Below are positions 15,420 through 24,049 of a stretch of 32,887 nt of DNA, one piece after another (the stretch's first letter is position 1; each line of letters starts with the position of its first letter). The notes beneath the pieces were generated by a model, which saw nothing but the letters and a program-made list of their open reading frames with translations, was not told where the DNA came from and ran no database searches. The stretch is from the NCBI RefSeq assembly GCF_937919355.1, contig NZ_CALFSA010000235.1, positions 1 to 32,887 of the forward strand. Direction: 5' to 3'. The DNA comes from an uncultured Methanofollis sp. (GTDB lineage: Archaea; Halobacteriota; Methanomicrobia; Methanomicrobiales; Methanofollaceae). A program made the position numbers and the translations under genes.

Positions 15420-16525
15420 TACTCGCTCACCCCGAACCACATCTCTTCGCCGATCTTCCTGTTCCGCACGAAGTCGGCGATATCGTCGTAGGTGACCTCC
15501 TGACCGCCGAGGCCGGCGATCACGTTGTAGCACTCGATGCCTGTCTTCGCCTTAATTGAGGCCGCCACCACGCCGCCGAAGCCGAAGGAGTAGTCGCGGT
15601 CGATGACCACGACCTCCTTCCCTTTCAGGTCGAGGTCGGGGAAGGGCCTGAACCAGCGCAGCCGCATCGAACCGGCCTTGATACCCTCCTTGCGGAGGAT
15701 GTCGACGGCCACCTCGGCCTCCTTGCCGAGAGTGCCCATCGAGACGACGACGACGTCGGCGTCCTCGCACTGGTAGTCCTCCGTCGGGCCGTACTTCCGT
15801 CCGAACCGGCGGGCGAACTCCTCCTCCGTCTCGCGGATCACGTCCCGTGCGTCCCGCATCGAGCGCTCGATGTCCCACCTGAACTTGAAGTAGTCGGCAG
15901 GCCCGGTCATGGGGCCGTAGCCCATCGGGTTGTTCACGTCGATGGCGTGCGGCAACCTGATCGGCGGAATGAAGTCGCCGAGGTCGACCGTGTCCAGGGA
16001 CTGCATGATATGGGAGAGGGAGAAGCCGTCGAGGTTGACCATCACCGGCAGGAGGACGCGCTCGTCCTCGGCGATACGGAAGGCCATCAGGGTGACGTCG
16101 TAGGCCTCCTGGACAGTCCCCACATAGACCTGCAGCCACCCGGTGTCGCGCTGGGAGAAGGCGTCCGTGTGCTCGGCCCAGGTGTTCCAGCCAGGCCCGA
16201 GGGCACGGTTCACGTTCGCCATGACAATGGGCAGGCGGGCGCCCGCCGCCCAGTGGAGCATCTCGTGCATGTACAGCAGGCCGTGGGAACTCGTCGCCGT
16301 GAAGGTCCGCACACCTGTCACCGAGGCGCCGATACACGCGGCCATCGCCGAGTGCTCGCTCTCCACCGGGATGTACTCGGTTGCGATCTCCTTTCTGGCG
16401 ACGAAGTTTGCGACCTGTTCGATGATCTCGGTCTGCGGCGTGATCGGGTAGGCGGCGACGACCGACGGGTGCGCCTGTTTCACCGCTGCGGCGACGGCCT
16501 TGTTCCCGGTTGCGATCGTCAGCAT
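15419..16525 (-). CDS. porA: 2-oxoacid:ferredoxin oxidoreductase, alpha subunit (pyruvate type)
   Basis: The 368-residue alpha subunit binds the 2-oxoacid/thiamine pyrimidine region. The YPITPQTEIIE motif is at 26-36, followed by VESEHSAMAACIGAS, TFTATSSHGLLYMHEML and ALGPGWNTWAEHTDAFSQRD, closest in memory to PorA rather than to VorB or KorA. In methanogens the complex mainly makes pyruvate from acetyl-CoA, CO2 and reduced ferredoxin. The ATG at 16525 is chosen for the GGAGGAGGAA ribosome site 3 bp upstream and overlaps the end of the beta gene by 7 bp. Confidence 0.9.
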   Translation of the reverse strand: MLTIATGNKAVAAAVKQAHPSVVAAYPITPQTEIIEQVANFVARKEIATEYIPVESEHSAMAACIGASVTGVRTFTATSSHGLLYMHEMLHWAAGARLPIVMANVNRALGPGWNTWAEHTDAFSQRDTGWLQVYVGTVQEAYDVTLMAFRIAEDERVLLPVMVNLDGFSLSHIMQSLDTVDLGDFIPPIRLPHAIDVNNPMGYGPMTGPADYFKFRWDIERSMRDARDVIRETEEEFARRFGRKYGPTEDYQCEDADVVVVSMGTLGKEAEVAVDILRKEGIKAGSMRLRWFRPFPDLDLKGKEVVVIDRDYSFGFGGVVAASIKAKTGIECYNVIAGLGGQEVTYDDIADFVRNRKIGEEMWFGVSE

Positions 16526-17409
16526 ATTCCTTCCTCCTCCTTCCTGACCCTTTCCAGGTTCTTGATCACGGCCTGCTGGAGTTCGTTGATGATCTCCGGC
16601 GTCACTCTCTTGAAACGGCCCTGACCTTTCAAGTATTCTTCGAGGGGCAGCGGGTTCTTCATCGCGGCCTTCGAGGGCCCGGAGACCGTCAGCTTCCCGT
16701 ACTCCCTCTCCCACAACACCCAGGACCCGGTCTTCACCGCGAGTTTGCCCATCTCGATCGTCCGGTCAGACTCGTAGCGCCAGCCCGGCGGGCAGGGCGC
16801 GAGGATGTGGATGAACTTCGGCCCCTCGATGGAGAGGGCCTTCTTGACCTTCTTGTACAGGTCGAGGGGGTAGGCGCTGCACGCCGTCGCCATGTAGGGC
16901 GGGTTATGAGCGGCGACGATACGGTCGAGGTCTTTCTTGAACTCGCCCTTGCCGCCCGGCGTCGTCGTCGTCACGGCGCCGAGAGGGGTGGCGCCTGAGC
17001 GTTGCATGCCTGTGTTCCCATAGGCCTCGTTGTCGTAGCAGATGTACAGGAAGTCGGTGCCGCGCTCGAACGCGCCTGACAGCGACTGGATGCCGATGTC
17101 CACCGTCCCGCCGTCGCCGGCGTAGGCGATGACATTCGTCTTCTTCCCTGCACTCCTGAACGCCTTGCTCATCCCCGAGGCGCATGCCGCCGCCGCTGCG
17201 AAGGCGATGTTGTACACCGGGACATTGAAAGACGTGTTCGGGTACACCCCCTGGATCACCGATGTGCAGCAGGCCGGGATGACAAGGACCGTGTCGGGCC
17301 CCGCGGCCTTCAGGACATAGCGGAGACAGAGGGAGGAACTGCACCCTGCACATGCGGCTGTGCAGGTCTTGATGTACTCCTCTTTCGGAATCTCAGAAAT
17401 AGTGCTCAA
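16519..17409 (-). CDS. porB: 2-oxoacid:ferredoxin oxidoreductase, beta subunit (pyruvate type)
   Basis: The 296-residue beta subunit binds thiamine diphosphate (AYAGDGGTVDIGIQ) and an iron-sulfur cluster, with ligands likely Cys20 and Cys23 (CAGC), Cys47 or 48, and a later Cys in ATACSAY. YDNEAYGNTGMQRSGATP is typical of PorB. The start is a TTG at 17409, placed four bases after a GGTGA ribosome-site core; it puts the CAGC motif at the usual distance from the N-terminus. It is first in an operon whose order, beta-alpha-gamma-delta, is the reverse of the gamma-delta-alpha-beta order known from several archaea. Confidence 0.9.
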   Translation of the reverse strand: MSTISEIPKEEYIKTCTAACAGCSSSLCLRYVLKAAGPDTVLVIPACCTSVIQGVYPNTSFNVPVYNIAFAAAAACASGMSKAFRSAGKKTNVIAYAGDGGTVDIGIQSLSGAFERGTDFLYICYDNEAYGNTGMQRSGATPLGAVTTTTPGGKGEFKKDLDRIVAAHNPPYMATACSAYPLDLYKKVKKALSIEGPKFIHILAPCPPGWRYESDRTIEMGKLAVKTGSWVLWEREYGKLTVSGPSKAAMKNPLPLEEYLKGQGRFKRVTPEIINELQQAVIKNLERVRKEEEGIC

Positions 17410-17538
17410 CTCCTCACCAATGATAGTTGCTCATTATCGATCATTACATTTGTCGGGTAACTCTTGTAGGTTGCTATTTGGAATGCACATAGTTTGGGTG
17501 CGCGCCGACTTGGGTTTGTTGGTTCTGATCGGCAGTTC

Positions 17539-17586
17539 TGCTGGCAGAGTCCACCAGCAATAAATGGGAAAGACACGCACTTTCCC
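17539..17586. promoter_or_regulatory. Two inverted repeats and TATA box upstream of the 17595 gene
   Basis: TGCTGG/CCAGCA with a 9-base loop occupies 17539-17559, and GGGAAAG/CTTTCCC with a 7-base loop occupies 17566-17586. A TATA-like CAATAAATG lies between them (about 17558-17566). The second repeat sits between the TATA box and the ATG at 17595, where a repressor or an RNA hairpin would affect expression. Confidence 0.4.
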
Positions 17587-17594
17587 GCTAGATT

Positions 17595-18191
17595 ATGACC
17601 GAAGAAAATGCCCACGATGACGCGGCGGACAGCATTGTCCCCCCGGCAGACTCCCATCAGCCGTCTCTTTCAGATCCGGTCGAACAACCCACATCCCCTC
17701 TTCCTCCGCCACCCCGGGAAACCGTGAAGCAGGGCGGGAAGAAGAGGATCGTCCTCGGAGTTCTCGGAGTCCTCCTCCTCCTCGCTGTTGCGGCCGCATT
17801 CACCCTCCATGTCGAGATCGGGGACCCGAAATCCGGTGTCACCTACCCGTACACGGCGACCTACAATGTCTGGTTCCCTGACGGCGAACCTTTCACGATA
17901 GGGAATGCCAGGATGATGGTCCTCAGCTATGGTGACGAACTCATCCTCGACGTCAACGGCAACAGGCAGAAACTTGTCGTCGGCGAAGAGAAGGAACTGG
18001 CAGAACACCATGCGAGCATGAATGTCTTTGGCGTCACCCTGCTGTCCACCGACTTCAAGATGCTCCTGAAGTACAGGGGACCTGTCGACGGAAAGGCGAA
18101 TTTCTTCCTCTCTGTCAGGACCTCACGGCAGGTTCCGGATTTCGTCGTCGACCTGTTCCTCCCGGAGGAGGTCAGGGCCCAGCCCGCGTAG
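17595..18191 (+). CDS. Membrane-anchored protein of unknown function
   Basis: The 198-residue protein is not recognised. It has a proline- and acid-rich N-terminal 45 residues (probably cytoplasmic), a basic KKR, one strong hydrophobic segment (about 52-70, VLGVLGVLLLLAVAAAFTL), and an extracytoplasmic C-terminal domain of about 125 residues rich in beta-type sequence and without cysteine. The layout suggests a surface or envelope protein. It is divergent from the oxidoreductase operon, with palindromes in its upstream region. Its last 69 bases overlap the 3' end of truA on the other strand. Confidence 0.75.
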   Translation: MTEENAHDDAADSIVPPADSHQPSLSDPVEQPTSPLPPPPRETVKQGGKKRIVLGVLGVLLLLAVAAAFTLHVEIGDPKSGVTYPYTATYNVWFPDGEPFTIGNARMMVLSYGDELILDVNGNRQKLVVGEEKELAEHHASMNVFGVTLLSTDFKMLLKYRGPVDGKANFFLSVRTSRQVPDFVVDLFLPEEVRAQPA

Positions 18192-18965
18192 GGCTGCACT
18201 CACCCTCTTTTTTAACCTGAAGTCCTGCTCACGCCTGACAAGTGCCCTTTCAGCCTTTGGCGAGGGCTGGAGTGGTGTGAAGGAGAAGGCATACGCCACG
18301 TCTGTGAGGATCAGGCCGCCGGGTGGTGCGGCCGGCACCCGCGCCGTCCCCTCGCCTGCAAGCAGGGCCCCGATCCCGTCGGCGTCCATCTCTCCTCTGC
18401 CGACCATGGCAAGGGCGAAGGCCATGCACCGCACCATGTTCCAGAGAAAACTTTCCGCCGTCACCGTGAAGACGCAGAAGCCGTCCTCATCCGTGACATG
18501 TGCCGCCTTGACATGGCGGAGAGGGTTTCTCTCGCTTTTCCGGGAGAAGAGGGAGAAGTCGTGCTCGCCCACGAACGCCTGCGCCGCACTGTCCATCGCC
18601 GCCGTGTCTCCCGGGTGCTCGACAAAATAGTAACTGTACGTCCGTGCGACGGCCTCCTTTCTCGGGTTGAACTGGTCGTGCACCTCCGCCCACCCTGTCG
18701 TCCAGATGTCGGCGGGAAGTTCGTACCGCAGGGCTGTCACCGCCCTCTCAGGTTCGTCTGTCGTGAAGGCACAGACCTGCCCTGCAGCATGGACGCCGCG
18801 GTCTGTCCGGCCGGAGAAGGCGATCTTCCCCTCCTTCGGGTCTACAAAGAGGCCGATCCGTATACACGCCGCTATCACGTCCCCCTCGACGGTGCGGAGG
18901 CCGGGCTGGACCTGCGAACCGTAGAAGTCGTCCCCCCAGTAACCTATCCTGAACGCAAGCCTCAT
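18123..18965 (-). CDS. truA: tRNA pseudouridine(38-40) synthase TruA
   Basis: The 280-residue enzyme isomerises uridines 38-40 in the tRNA anticodon arm. The catalytic aspartate is Asp55 in FSGRTDRGVHA; FYGSQVQPGLRTVEG near the N-terminus and FLWNMVRCM in the C-terminal half are family signatures. The ATG at 18965 overlaps the stop of the upstream PHP gene (ATGA), so they form an operon. The C-terminal ~45 residues after the core domain are less typical, and this extension is what overlaps the convergent gene. Confidence 0.93.
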   Translation of the reverse strand: MRLAFRIGYWGDDFYGSQVQPGLRTVEGDVIAACIRIGLFVDPKEGKIAFSGRTDRGVHAAGQVCAFTTDEPERAVTALRYELPADIWTTGWAEVHDQFNPRKEAVARTYSYYFVEHPGDTAAMDSAAQAFVGEHDFSLFSRKSERNPLRHVKAAHVTDEDGFCVFTVTAESFLWNMVRCMAFALAMVGRGEMDADGIGALLAGEGTARVPAAPPGGLILTDVAYAFSFTPLQPSPKAERALVRREQDFRLKKRVSAALRGLGPDLLREEQVDDEIRNLP

Positions 18966-19627
18966 TTCGGGATCCTGGCCTGAATCTTCTTCCAGGAACT
19001 CTTCAGGGACTGGGTGGTGTACGAGCGGAGGGGGGTCATCCTCCCGCCTGCCGCGGTCTTCCCGGTGCGGATCGCCTCAAGGATGGCGTCGAGGTTGCGG
19101 TCGGCGTTGACGAGGGTGTAGCCGTAGCCGACGAAGCGGGCCTGGTGAGCGTCGCTCCCCCCGACCGCGGGTTTCCCGAGGTTGCGGGCGACCATTGCCG
19201 CCTTCCTGTTTGCGGTCCCCATGATGTAGCGGCTGTTGAAGACTTCGATGGCGTCGACGAGGCTCGGGCCAGCCCTGAGTTTCAGGCCGACGCCGTGGCG
19301 CCACATGTGGTAGGGATGAGGGAGGATGAGGACGGCGCCGGCCTCGCGAGCGCGGTGAACGGCCTCAAAAAAGTCCATGCCCTTCGGGAAGGCTTTTGTG
19401 ACACCGAGGGCCAGAAGGTGCCCCTGTTTTGTCGATATCTCCGTCCCCGGTATGACGATCACGGACGTCCTGCACTGGAGGGCATGGAGGGCGCCCTCGA
19501 CCGTGTCGTGGTCGGTGATCGCAACGGCGTCGAGGCCGACCGCCTCGGCCTGCCTGAGCACCTCCTCGACGCTGCTCTCGCCGTCGCGGGAGTATCTGGT
19601 ATGGATGTGCAGATCACATCTCAGCAT
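18962..19627 (-). CDS. PHP-domain metal-dependent phosphoesterase
   Basis: This 221-residue protein has the full set of PHP metal-binding motifs: DLHIHTRYSRDG at the N-terminus, AITDHDT (about 36-42), IPGTEIS (about 59-65), LPHPYH (about 101-106) and GGSDAH (about 156-161). PHP proteins hydrolyse phosphoesters; small archaeal members are predicted phosphatases or nucleases with unknown substrate. It is the first gene of a two-gene unit with truA, and is divergent from the DHPS-like gene across only 42 bp. Confidence 0.9.
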   Translation of the reverse strand: MLRCDLHIHTRYSRDGESSVEEVLRQAEAVGLDAVAITDHDTVEGALHALQCRTSVIVIPGTEISTKQGHLLALGVTKAFPKGMDFFEAVHRAREAGAVLILPHPYHMWRHGVGLKLRAGPSLVDAIEVFNSRYIMGTANRKAAMVARNLGKPAVGGSDAHQARFVGYGYTLVNADRNLDAILEAIRTGKTAAGGRMTPLRSYTTQSLKSSWKKIQARIPK

Positions 19628-19669
19628 GGGATCAGATCATTTTAGGTCTCCGCCTTCTTAAGGAATGGT

Positions 19670-21079
19670 ATGCGGATCCTCCTTCCTACAGGCGAGGCGA
19701 CCGCCGGAGTCGTCCGGAAGGCCGCCGAAGACTTTGACGCCGACGTCGTCGTCACCGGCGAGATCGCCGCTTTCCTGACTCCGGAAACTCTTCGAGATCT
19801 CATCGGGGCTGGCGATTATGATCTTGTGCTCGTCTCCGGGATGTCGACGGCCTCCTTTGCCGCCGTCGAGGTGGAGACAGGAGTGCCGGTCTACCGGGGC
19901 CCGCGCCATGCCGCCGACCTCGCCATGGTCCTCCCCCTCATCGGGAGGGTCGCCCTCTCGCGGGAGGTCCCTGCCGACGAACTCTTTGCAACGGAGAGGC
20001 GGGCCGAGGCGTACCGCTGGCTTTCGGCCCTCGAAGATGCGGCTGAGCCAGACATCGTCCTGCGGGGTACGAAGATCGGCGGCGGGTCGCGGATGAAGGT
20101 CCTCGCCGAGATCATGGACGCCCACTGCCACCCCGCCTTGAGGGACACCGTCGAGGATTTCTACGCGAAGGGCGCCGACATCGTCGACCTCGGCTTCGGC
20201 TTCGACGCGACGCCTGCAGATGTTGAGAGGTGCTTTGCGGCCCTCGACGGGGTCGAAGGCCCTCTTGCCGCGGACACGCAGGACCCTGCCCTGATCAGGG
20301 CAGCGCTCGGGCGGGCCGACCTCATCCTCTCCCTTCACGAGGGGAACATCCCCCTCGTCGGTGAGGAGGTTGCCGCGGCCGGTGTCGCCGCCGTCGTCGT
20401 GCCGGGTGCGGCCGGCCTTGCGGCGAACCTCAGTGCGGCACGGGCCGCCGGGATCGCCGCCCTCGTCGCCGACCCACTGCTCCAGCCTGCAGGTTCGGGC
20501 CTTGTCGCCTCACTCTGCGGCTTTTCCGGTGATGACGTCCCCCTCTTCTTCGGCGCCGGCAATGTCGCCGAACTCATCGACGCCGACTCTGTCGGCGTGA
20601 ACGCCCTGCTTGCGGCCTGCGCACACGAGGTCGGGGCCTCTGTTGTCTTCACCTCAGAACACTCTGACAAGACGAGAGGGTCGGTGGCGGAGATGCGCCG
20701 GGCGACAGAGATGATGGCGGTGATGGGCGACCACCCGTACCCGAAGGACCTCGGCATCGACCTCCTCGTCCTCAAGGAGAAGAGGCGTCGGCGCGAACCC
20801 CTCCCCGCGGGCGACCCCGTCGACGTCCCCCCGGCCTCAGACGCATTCACCCCGGACCCCGCGGGGAACATCAGGATCGCCGTCGCCGGGGGCTGGATCC
20901 TCACCGAACACCAGGGAACTGTCTACCGCGGTAGGACGGCCGCTGACCTCACCGCCGCCCTTCTGGACGGGGGGTGCGTCACCCGTCTCGACCATGCCGC
21001 CTATCTCGGCCGGGAACTGGCTCGGGCCGAGGTGGCGGCGCACCTCGGCAGGAGTTATGTGCAGGACGGTCCCTTCTGA
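19670..21079 (+). CDS. Dihydropteroate synthase-like protein
   Basis: The 469-residue protein has an N-terminal flavodoxin-like region (1-125) and a TIM-barrel resembling dihydropteroate synthase (about 130-380), with DIVDLGFGFDATP in place of the DHPS DIGGESTRPG-type motif, and GAGNVAELIDADSVGVNALLAA further on. Such DHPS-related proteins occur across methanogens and are suspected to act in tetrahydromethanopterin synthesis; the exact reaction is not established here. AAGGA lies 7 bp before the ATG. It is divergent from the PHP gene and appears to begin the run of plus-strand cofactor genes. Confidence 0.8.
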   Translation: MRILLPTGEATAGVVRKAAEDFDADVVVTGEIAAFLTPETLRDLIGAGDYDLVLVSGMSTASFAAVEVETGVPVYRGPRHAADLAMVLPLIGRVALSREVPADELFATERRAEAYRWLSALEDAAEPDIVLRGTKIGGGSRMKVLAEIMDAHCHPALRDTVEDFYAKGADIVDLGFGFDATPADVERCFAALDGVEGPLAADTQDPALIRAALGRADLILSLHEGNIPLVGEEVAAAGVAAVVVPGAAGLAANLSAARAAGIAALVADPLLQPAGSGLVASLCGFSGDDVPLFFGAGNVAELIDADSVGVNALLAACAHEVGASVVFTSEHSDKTRGSVAEMRRATEMMAVMGDHPYPKDLGIDLLVLKEKRRRREPLPAGDPVDVPPASDAFTPDPAGNIRIAVAGGWILTEHQGTVYRGRTAADLTAALLDGGCVTRLDHAAYLGRELARAEVAAHLGRSYVQDGPF

Positions 21080-21129
21080 TCTTCCGATGCAATCATTGAT
21101 TGGCCATGCCGCCCAAGATCCATAAACCT

Positions 21130-21501
21130 ATGAAGATCAGGGGAATCTCCGCCGACCTCCTCGACCTCCTCCTCAGGCTGGGGGTCGAGCACCACCCGAA
21201 CGAGTTCGCCGCCATCCTCAGGGAGGAGAACGGCATCATCACCGAACTCGACCTCGTGCCGGGGACGACAAGCAATGAGGAGAGTGCGAGCGTCTTCCTG
21301 GACATGCTCCCCCTCGGCACCCACAATGCGGGGAGCGCCCACTCCCACCCGAACGGTGTCCTCTATCCCTCAGATGCCGACCTCTCCTTCTTCCCGCGGA
21401 CAGGTCGCTGTCACCTGATCATCGGCTGGCCGTACGGCCCCGGCGACTGGGCCTGCTTCACCGCGGACGGTCAGCCCTATGACCTTGAGGTGGTGGAATG
21501 A
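21130..21501 (+). CDS. JAMM/MPN-domain metalloprotease-like protein
   Basis: Counting from the ATG at 21130 the protein has 123 residues and a complete JAMM motif: Glu25, His71 and His73 (AHSHPN), Ser81 and Asp84 in the HxH-x7-S-x2-D pattern. This is the zinc site of deubiquitinase-like isopeptidases; in archaea related proteins process SAMP-type ubiquitin-like modifiers or sulfur carriers. The start is uncertain: an ATG at 21106 would add eight residues, and neither has a clear ribosome site. Its TGA overlaps the ribL ATG (ATGA). Confidence 0.87.
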   Translation: MKIRGISADLLDLLLRLGVEHHPNEFAAILREENGIITELDLVPGTTSNEESASVFLDMLPLGTHNAGSAHSHPNGVLYPSDADLSFFPRTGRCHLIIGWPYGPGDWACFTADGQPYDLEVVE

Positions 21502-21923
21502 AGCGTATCGTCGCCACAGGCACCTTTGACCTCCTCCACCCCGGCCACCTCTTCTACCTGGCGGAGTCGAAGAAACTCGGCGACGAACTCCATGTGATCG
21601 TGGCGCGGGACGTCAATGTCCGCCACAAGCCAAAGCCGATCATCCCTGAGGACCAGCGCCTTGCGATGGTGGCGGCATTAAAGCCGGTCGACCATGCCCG
21701 CCTCGGTGACCAGACCGATATGTTCGCCCCCATCAGGGAGATCGACCCCGACGTGATCACCCTCGGCTTCAACCAGTTCTTCAAAGAGGAGGACCTGGAG
21801 AGGGCCCTGCGGGAACACGGCCTGAGGGCCCGCGTGGTGCGGGTCGGTCGGTATGAGGGGCCTCTCTCCTCCTCGTCCCAGATCGTCGGGCGCATCCTCG
21901 CCGAGCGGGGCCACCGCACCTGA
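21498..21923 (+). CDS. ribL: Archaeal FAD synthase (FMN adenylyltransferase)
   Basis: This 141-residue nucleotidyltransferase has the TGTFDLLHPGHLFYL motif (His14 and His17 of the HxGH site) and a C-terminal RYEGPLSSSSQIV segment corresponding to the second phosphate-binding signature. Length and motifs fit archaeal RibL, which transfers AMP from ATP to FMN to give FAD. Related glycerol-3-phosphate cytidylyltransferases are similar, but the pattern fits RibL best. It overlaps the JAMM gene by the ATGA junction. Confidence 0.88.
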   Translation: MKRIVATGTFDLLHPGHLFYLAESKKLGDELHVIVARDVNVRHKPKPIIPEDQRLAMVAALKPVDHARLGDQTDMFAPIREIDPDVITLGFNQFFKEEDLERALREHGLRARVVRVGRYEGPLSSSSQIVGRILAERGHRT

Positions 21924-21959
21924 CCCGCAACCCTTATCCTCTCCCCGGCGCTATGGGCC

Positions 21960-22613
21960 GTGTGGTGGGGGATGAGGGACGGACTGAAGGTCGAGATCGA
22001 GAAACTGGTCGCGGTCGCCGGGAAGAGGGGGGTCGTCGCCGCGCCGATCCTTGCGGCGGAGGTCGTGGTCGCCGACTGGGTGCGGTATAAGTGCCGATTC
22101 GGCTGCAAGGGCTACGGGAAGCACCTCTCCTGCCCGCCCTATGCCCCGACACCGGCGGAGACGCGGCAGATGGTCGCCGGTTACCGCTGGGGTCTCCTCC
22201 TCCGCTTCGACGGCGACCCGGCCCACCCTGACCTCAGGCCCGACCAGATCCCCGACGATTTCCACTCTTTCTTCCGCGACCTGATCATCTGGGTGAACGG
22301 GACCGTCCACGCTCTCGAGAAGGTCGCCTTCTATGACGGATTCTACAAAGCATTTGGTTTCGGGGCATACCCCTGCATCTACTGCGAGACCTGTGCCCCC
22401 GAGGAGAGGGATGGGCAGGTGGACGAGTCCATGCGCCGTTTCTGCCGGTACCCCGACCTGATGCGGCCGAGCATGGAAGCGGCCGGGATGGATGTCTTTG
22501 CCACAGCGCAGAGCGTCGGCTGGGACCTCGGGGTGATCCCCTGTAAGAACATGGCCTACGGGAAGATCGTCCACGGAGATATCAGGTCGGTCGGGCTTGT
22601 CCTCCTGGAGTAA
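21960..22613 (+). CDS. DUF2284 predicted metal-binding protein
   Basis: This 217-residue protein carries the cysteine motifs of DUF2284: VRYKCRFGCKGYGKHLSCPPYAP near residues 42-64, YPCIYCETCAP in the middle, a single RRFCRYPD and IPCKNMAYG near the end. The family is frequent in methanogens and anaerobic bacteria and is predicted to bind iron-sulfur or other metal; its function is unknown. The GTG at 21960 is used; an ATG at 21972 is an alternative. A CCCTTATCC element about 25 bp upstream could be the promoter of a leaderless message. Confidence 0.85.
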   Translation: MWWGMRDGLKVEIEKLVAVAGKRGVVAAPILAAEVVVADWVRYKCRFGCKGYGKHLSCPPYAPTPAETRQMVAGYRWGLLLRFDGDPAHPDLRPDQIPDDFHSFFRDLIIWVNGTVHALEKVAFYDGFYKAFGFGAYPCIYCETCAPEERDGQVDESMRRFCRYPDLMRPSMEAAGMDVFATAQSVGWDLGVIPCKNMAYGKIVHGDIRSVGLVLLE

Positions 22614-22652
22614 CCCGCCACACTTTTATCCGCAGGCACCGACCCCTTTCCG

Positions 22653-23345
22653 ATGGACTGGAAGGGAGACCTGCTGTTTGTAAGCGATCCTGTCTTCGAC
22701 CGCACCCTCAGGCTCGGCCTCCCTCTCCTGATGTATCCCCTGTACGTCCTTGTCCTTGTCCTTGCCTTCCCTGACCGTGCGCCCGTCTACCTCGCCCTTG
22801 TTACGGCATATATCGTCCCGCCTGTGGGGGGCGAGACCCTGATCCCTCTTGCGGCGGCCCTCGGATATCCCTGGTGGCTCACCGCCGCCTCCTTTGCCTG
22901 GGTGGACATTGCCGGGTGTCTCCTCGTCGCCCTGAACGCCGACCTCCTGGTGACCCTCCCGTACATCGGGCCGGCCCTTTCCCGTGCCGCCTGTACCGCC
23001 GGAGCCTTCTTTGAGCGCCACCCCGCACTCCGCCGCCTCTCCTATCCCGGCCTCGTCCTCTTTACCGTCCTCCCCTTTGCAGGGTCTGGCGGGATCGGCG
23101 GTGCGCTCGCCGGCAGGCTACTCGGGATGGGGAGGTGTGCGGTGGTCATCTGCGTCTCAGCAGGATGTGTCGTGGGGTCGGCCCTCCTTGCTTTTGGTGC
23201 CGGTGCCGCCGCAGACCTCCTCCGCGGGTCTTGCACCGCCGGTACGGTGGCAGTCGTACTTGTCCTTGCCGGTGCGGCCACCCTCCTTCTCTACCGTGTG
23301 GCACTCTTTCATAAGGATGGGCCGCCAATCTCTCGCGATAGATGA
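22653..23345 (+). CDS. Small multidrug export family membrane protein (copy 1)
   Basis: The 230-residue protein has about five or six hydrophobic segments and the signature PPVGGETLIPLAAALGYPWW of the Sm_multidrug_ex family, plus FAGSGGIGGALAGRLLGM. The family name comes from limited evidence and the true substrate is unknown. It is followed by a paralogue that starts within its stop codon (ATGA at 23342), so both are made together and may act as a pair. Confidence 0.8.
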   Translation: MDWKGDLLFVSDPVFDRTLRLGLPLLMYPLYVLVLVLAFPDRAPVYLALVTAYIVPPVGGETLIPLAAALGYPWWLTAASFAWVDIAGCLLVALNADLLVTLPYIGPALSRAACTAGAFFERHPALRRLSYPGLVLFTVLPFAGSGGIGGALAGRLLGMGRCAVVICVSAGCVVGSALLAFGAGAAADLLRGSCTAGTVAVVLVLAGAATLLLYRVALFHKDGPPISRDR

Positions 23346-24040
23346 CTGGATCTTTCTCCCTCGGGGATGTCTCCTTCCACGCGAACCCCCTTATTGACAG
23401 GGCGATCAAGCTCTCCCTCCCCTTTGGGCTTGCCGCTCTCCTCCTCCTTGCACTCTATCTCACGCACTCCTACCAGGAGTTCCTGATCCTTGCCGGACTG
23501 CTCTTTGTATACGCCGTGCCGCCTGCAGGCAAGGAGACGGTGATACCAGTCGGGATCGGTCTTGGGGTACCGTGGTGGCTCATCGCCGCCTGCACGGTGA
23601 CGATAGACCTCTGCTTCTCTCTCTTCGTCGCCTTCAACCTCGACCTCACCCTGAAGATCCCGGTGCTCGGCCCCTTCATCGGGAAGTTCATGACCGGAGG
23701 TCGGGCCTTCCTCAATAACCGCCCCTGGCTTGAACGTCTCTCGACAGTGGGTCTGATCATCTTTGTGATCGTCCCCTTCCAGGGATCGGGAGGTATGAAC
23801 TCCACGATCCTCGGGCGGGTCATGGGCTTCAGCGCCCGGCGTGCTGTCGGGTGCGTGCTCCTCGGGAGTTTTATCAGCAGTTATGCGATCGCCCTCGGTG
23901 CCGACGCTGTCATTGCCCTCTTCAGGGAGGACCTGAAACTGGGCCTCGGGGCCATCGGCCTGATAGTCCTGGCAATCGTGGTGCTCTGGTTCCTCTGGAA
24001 GAGATATACTGCCTCCCTCGATCACAAAGGGTGCACTTGA
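23342..24040 (+). CDS. Small multidrug export family membrane protein (copy 2)
   Basis: The 232-residue paralogue of the preceding protein shows the same two signatures, PPAGKETVIPVGIGLGVPWW and FQGSGGMNSTILGRVMGF, and the same order of hydrophobic segments. The two differ enough that the duplication is old. Translational coupling through ATGA suggests a heteromeric membrane complex; this is inference. A basic KR follows the last helix. Confidence 0.8.
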   Translation: MTGSFSLGDVSFHANPLIDRAIKLSLPFGLAALLLLALYLTHSYQEFLILAGLLFVYAVPPAGKETVIPVGIGLGVPWWLIAACTVTIDLCFSLFVAFNLDLTLKIPVLGPFIGKFMTGGRAFLNNRPWLERLSTVGLIIFVIVPFQGSGGMNSTILGRVMGFSARRAVGCVLLGSFISSYAIALGADAVIALFREDLKLGLGAIGLIVLAIVVLWFLWKRYTASLDHKGCT

Positions 24041-24049
24041 TCGCGAAGG

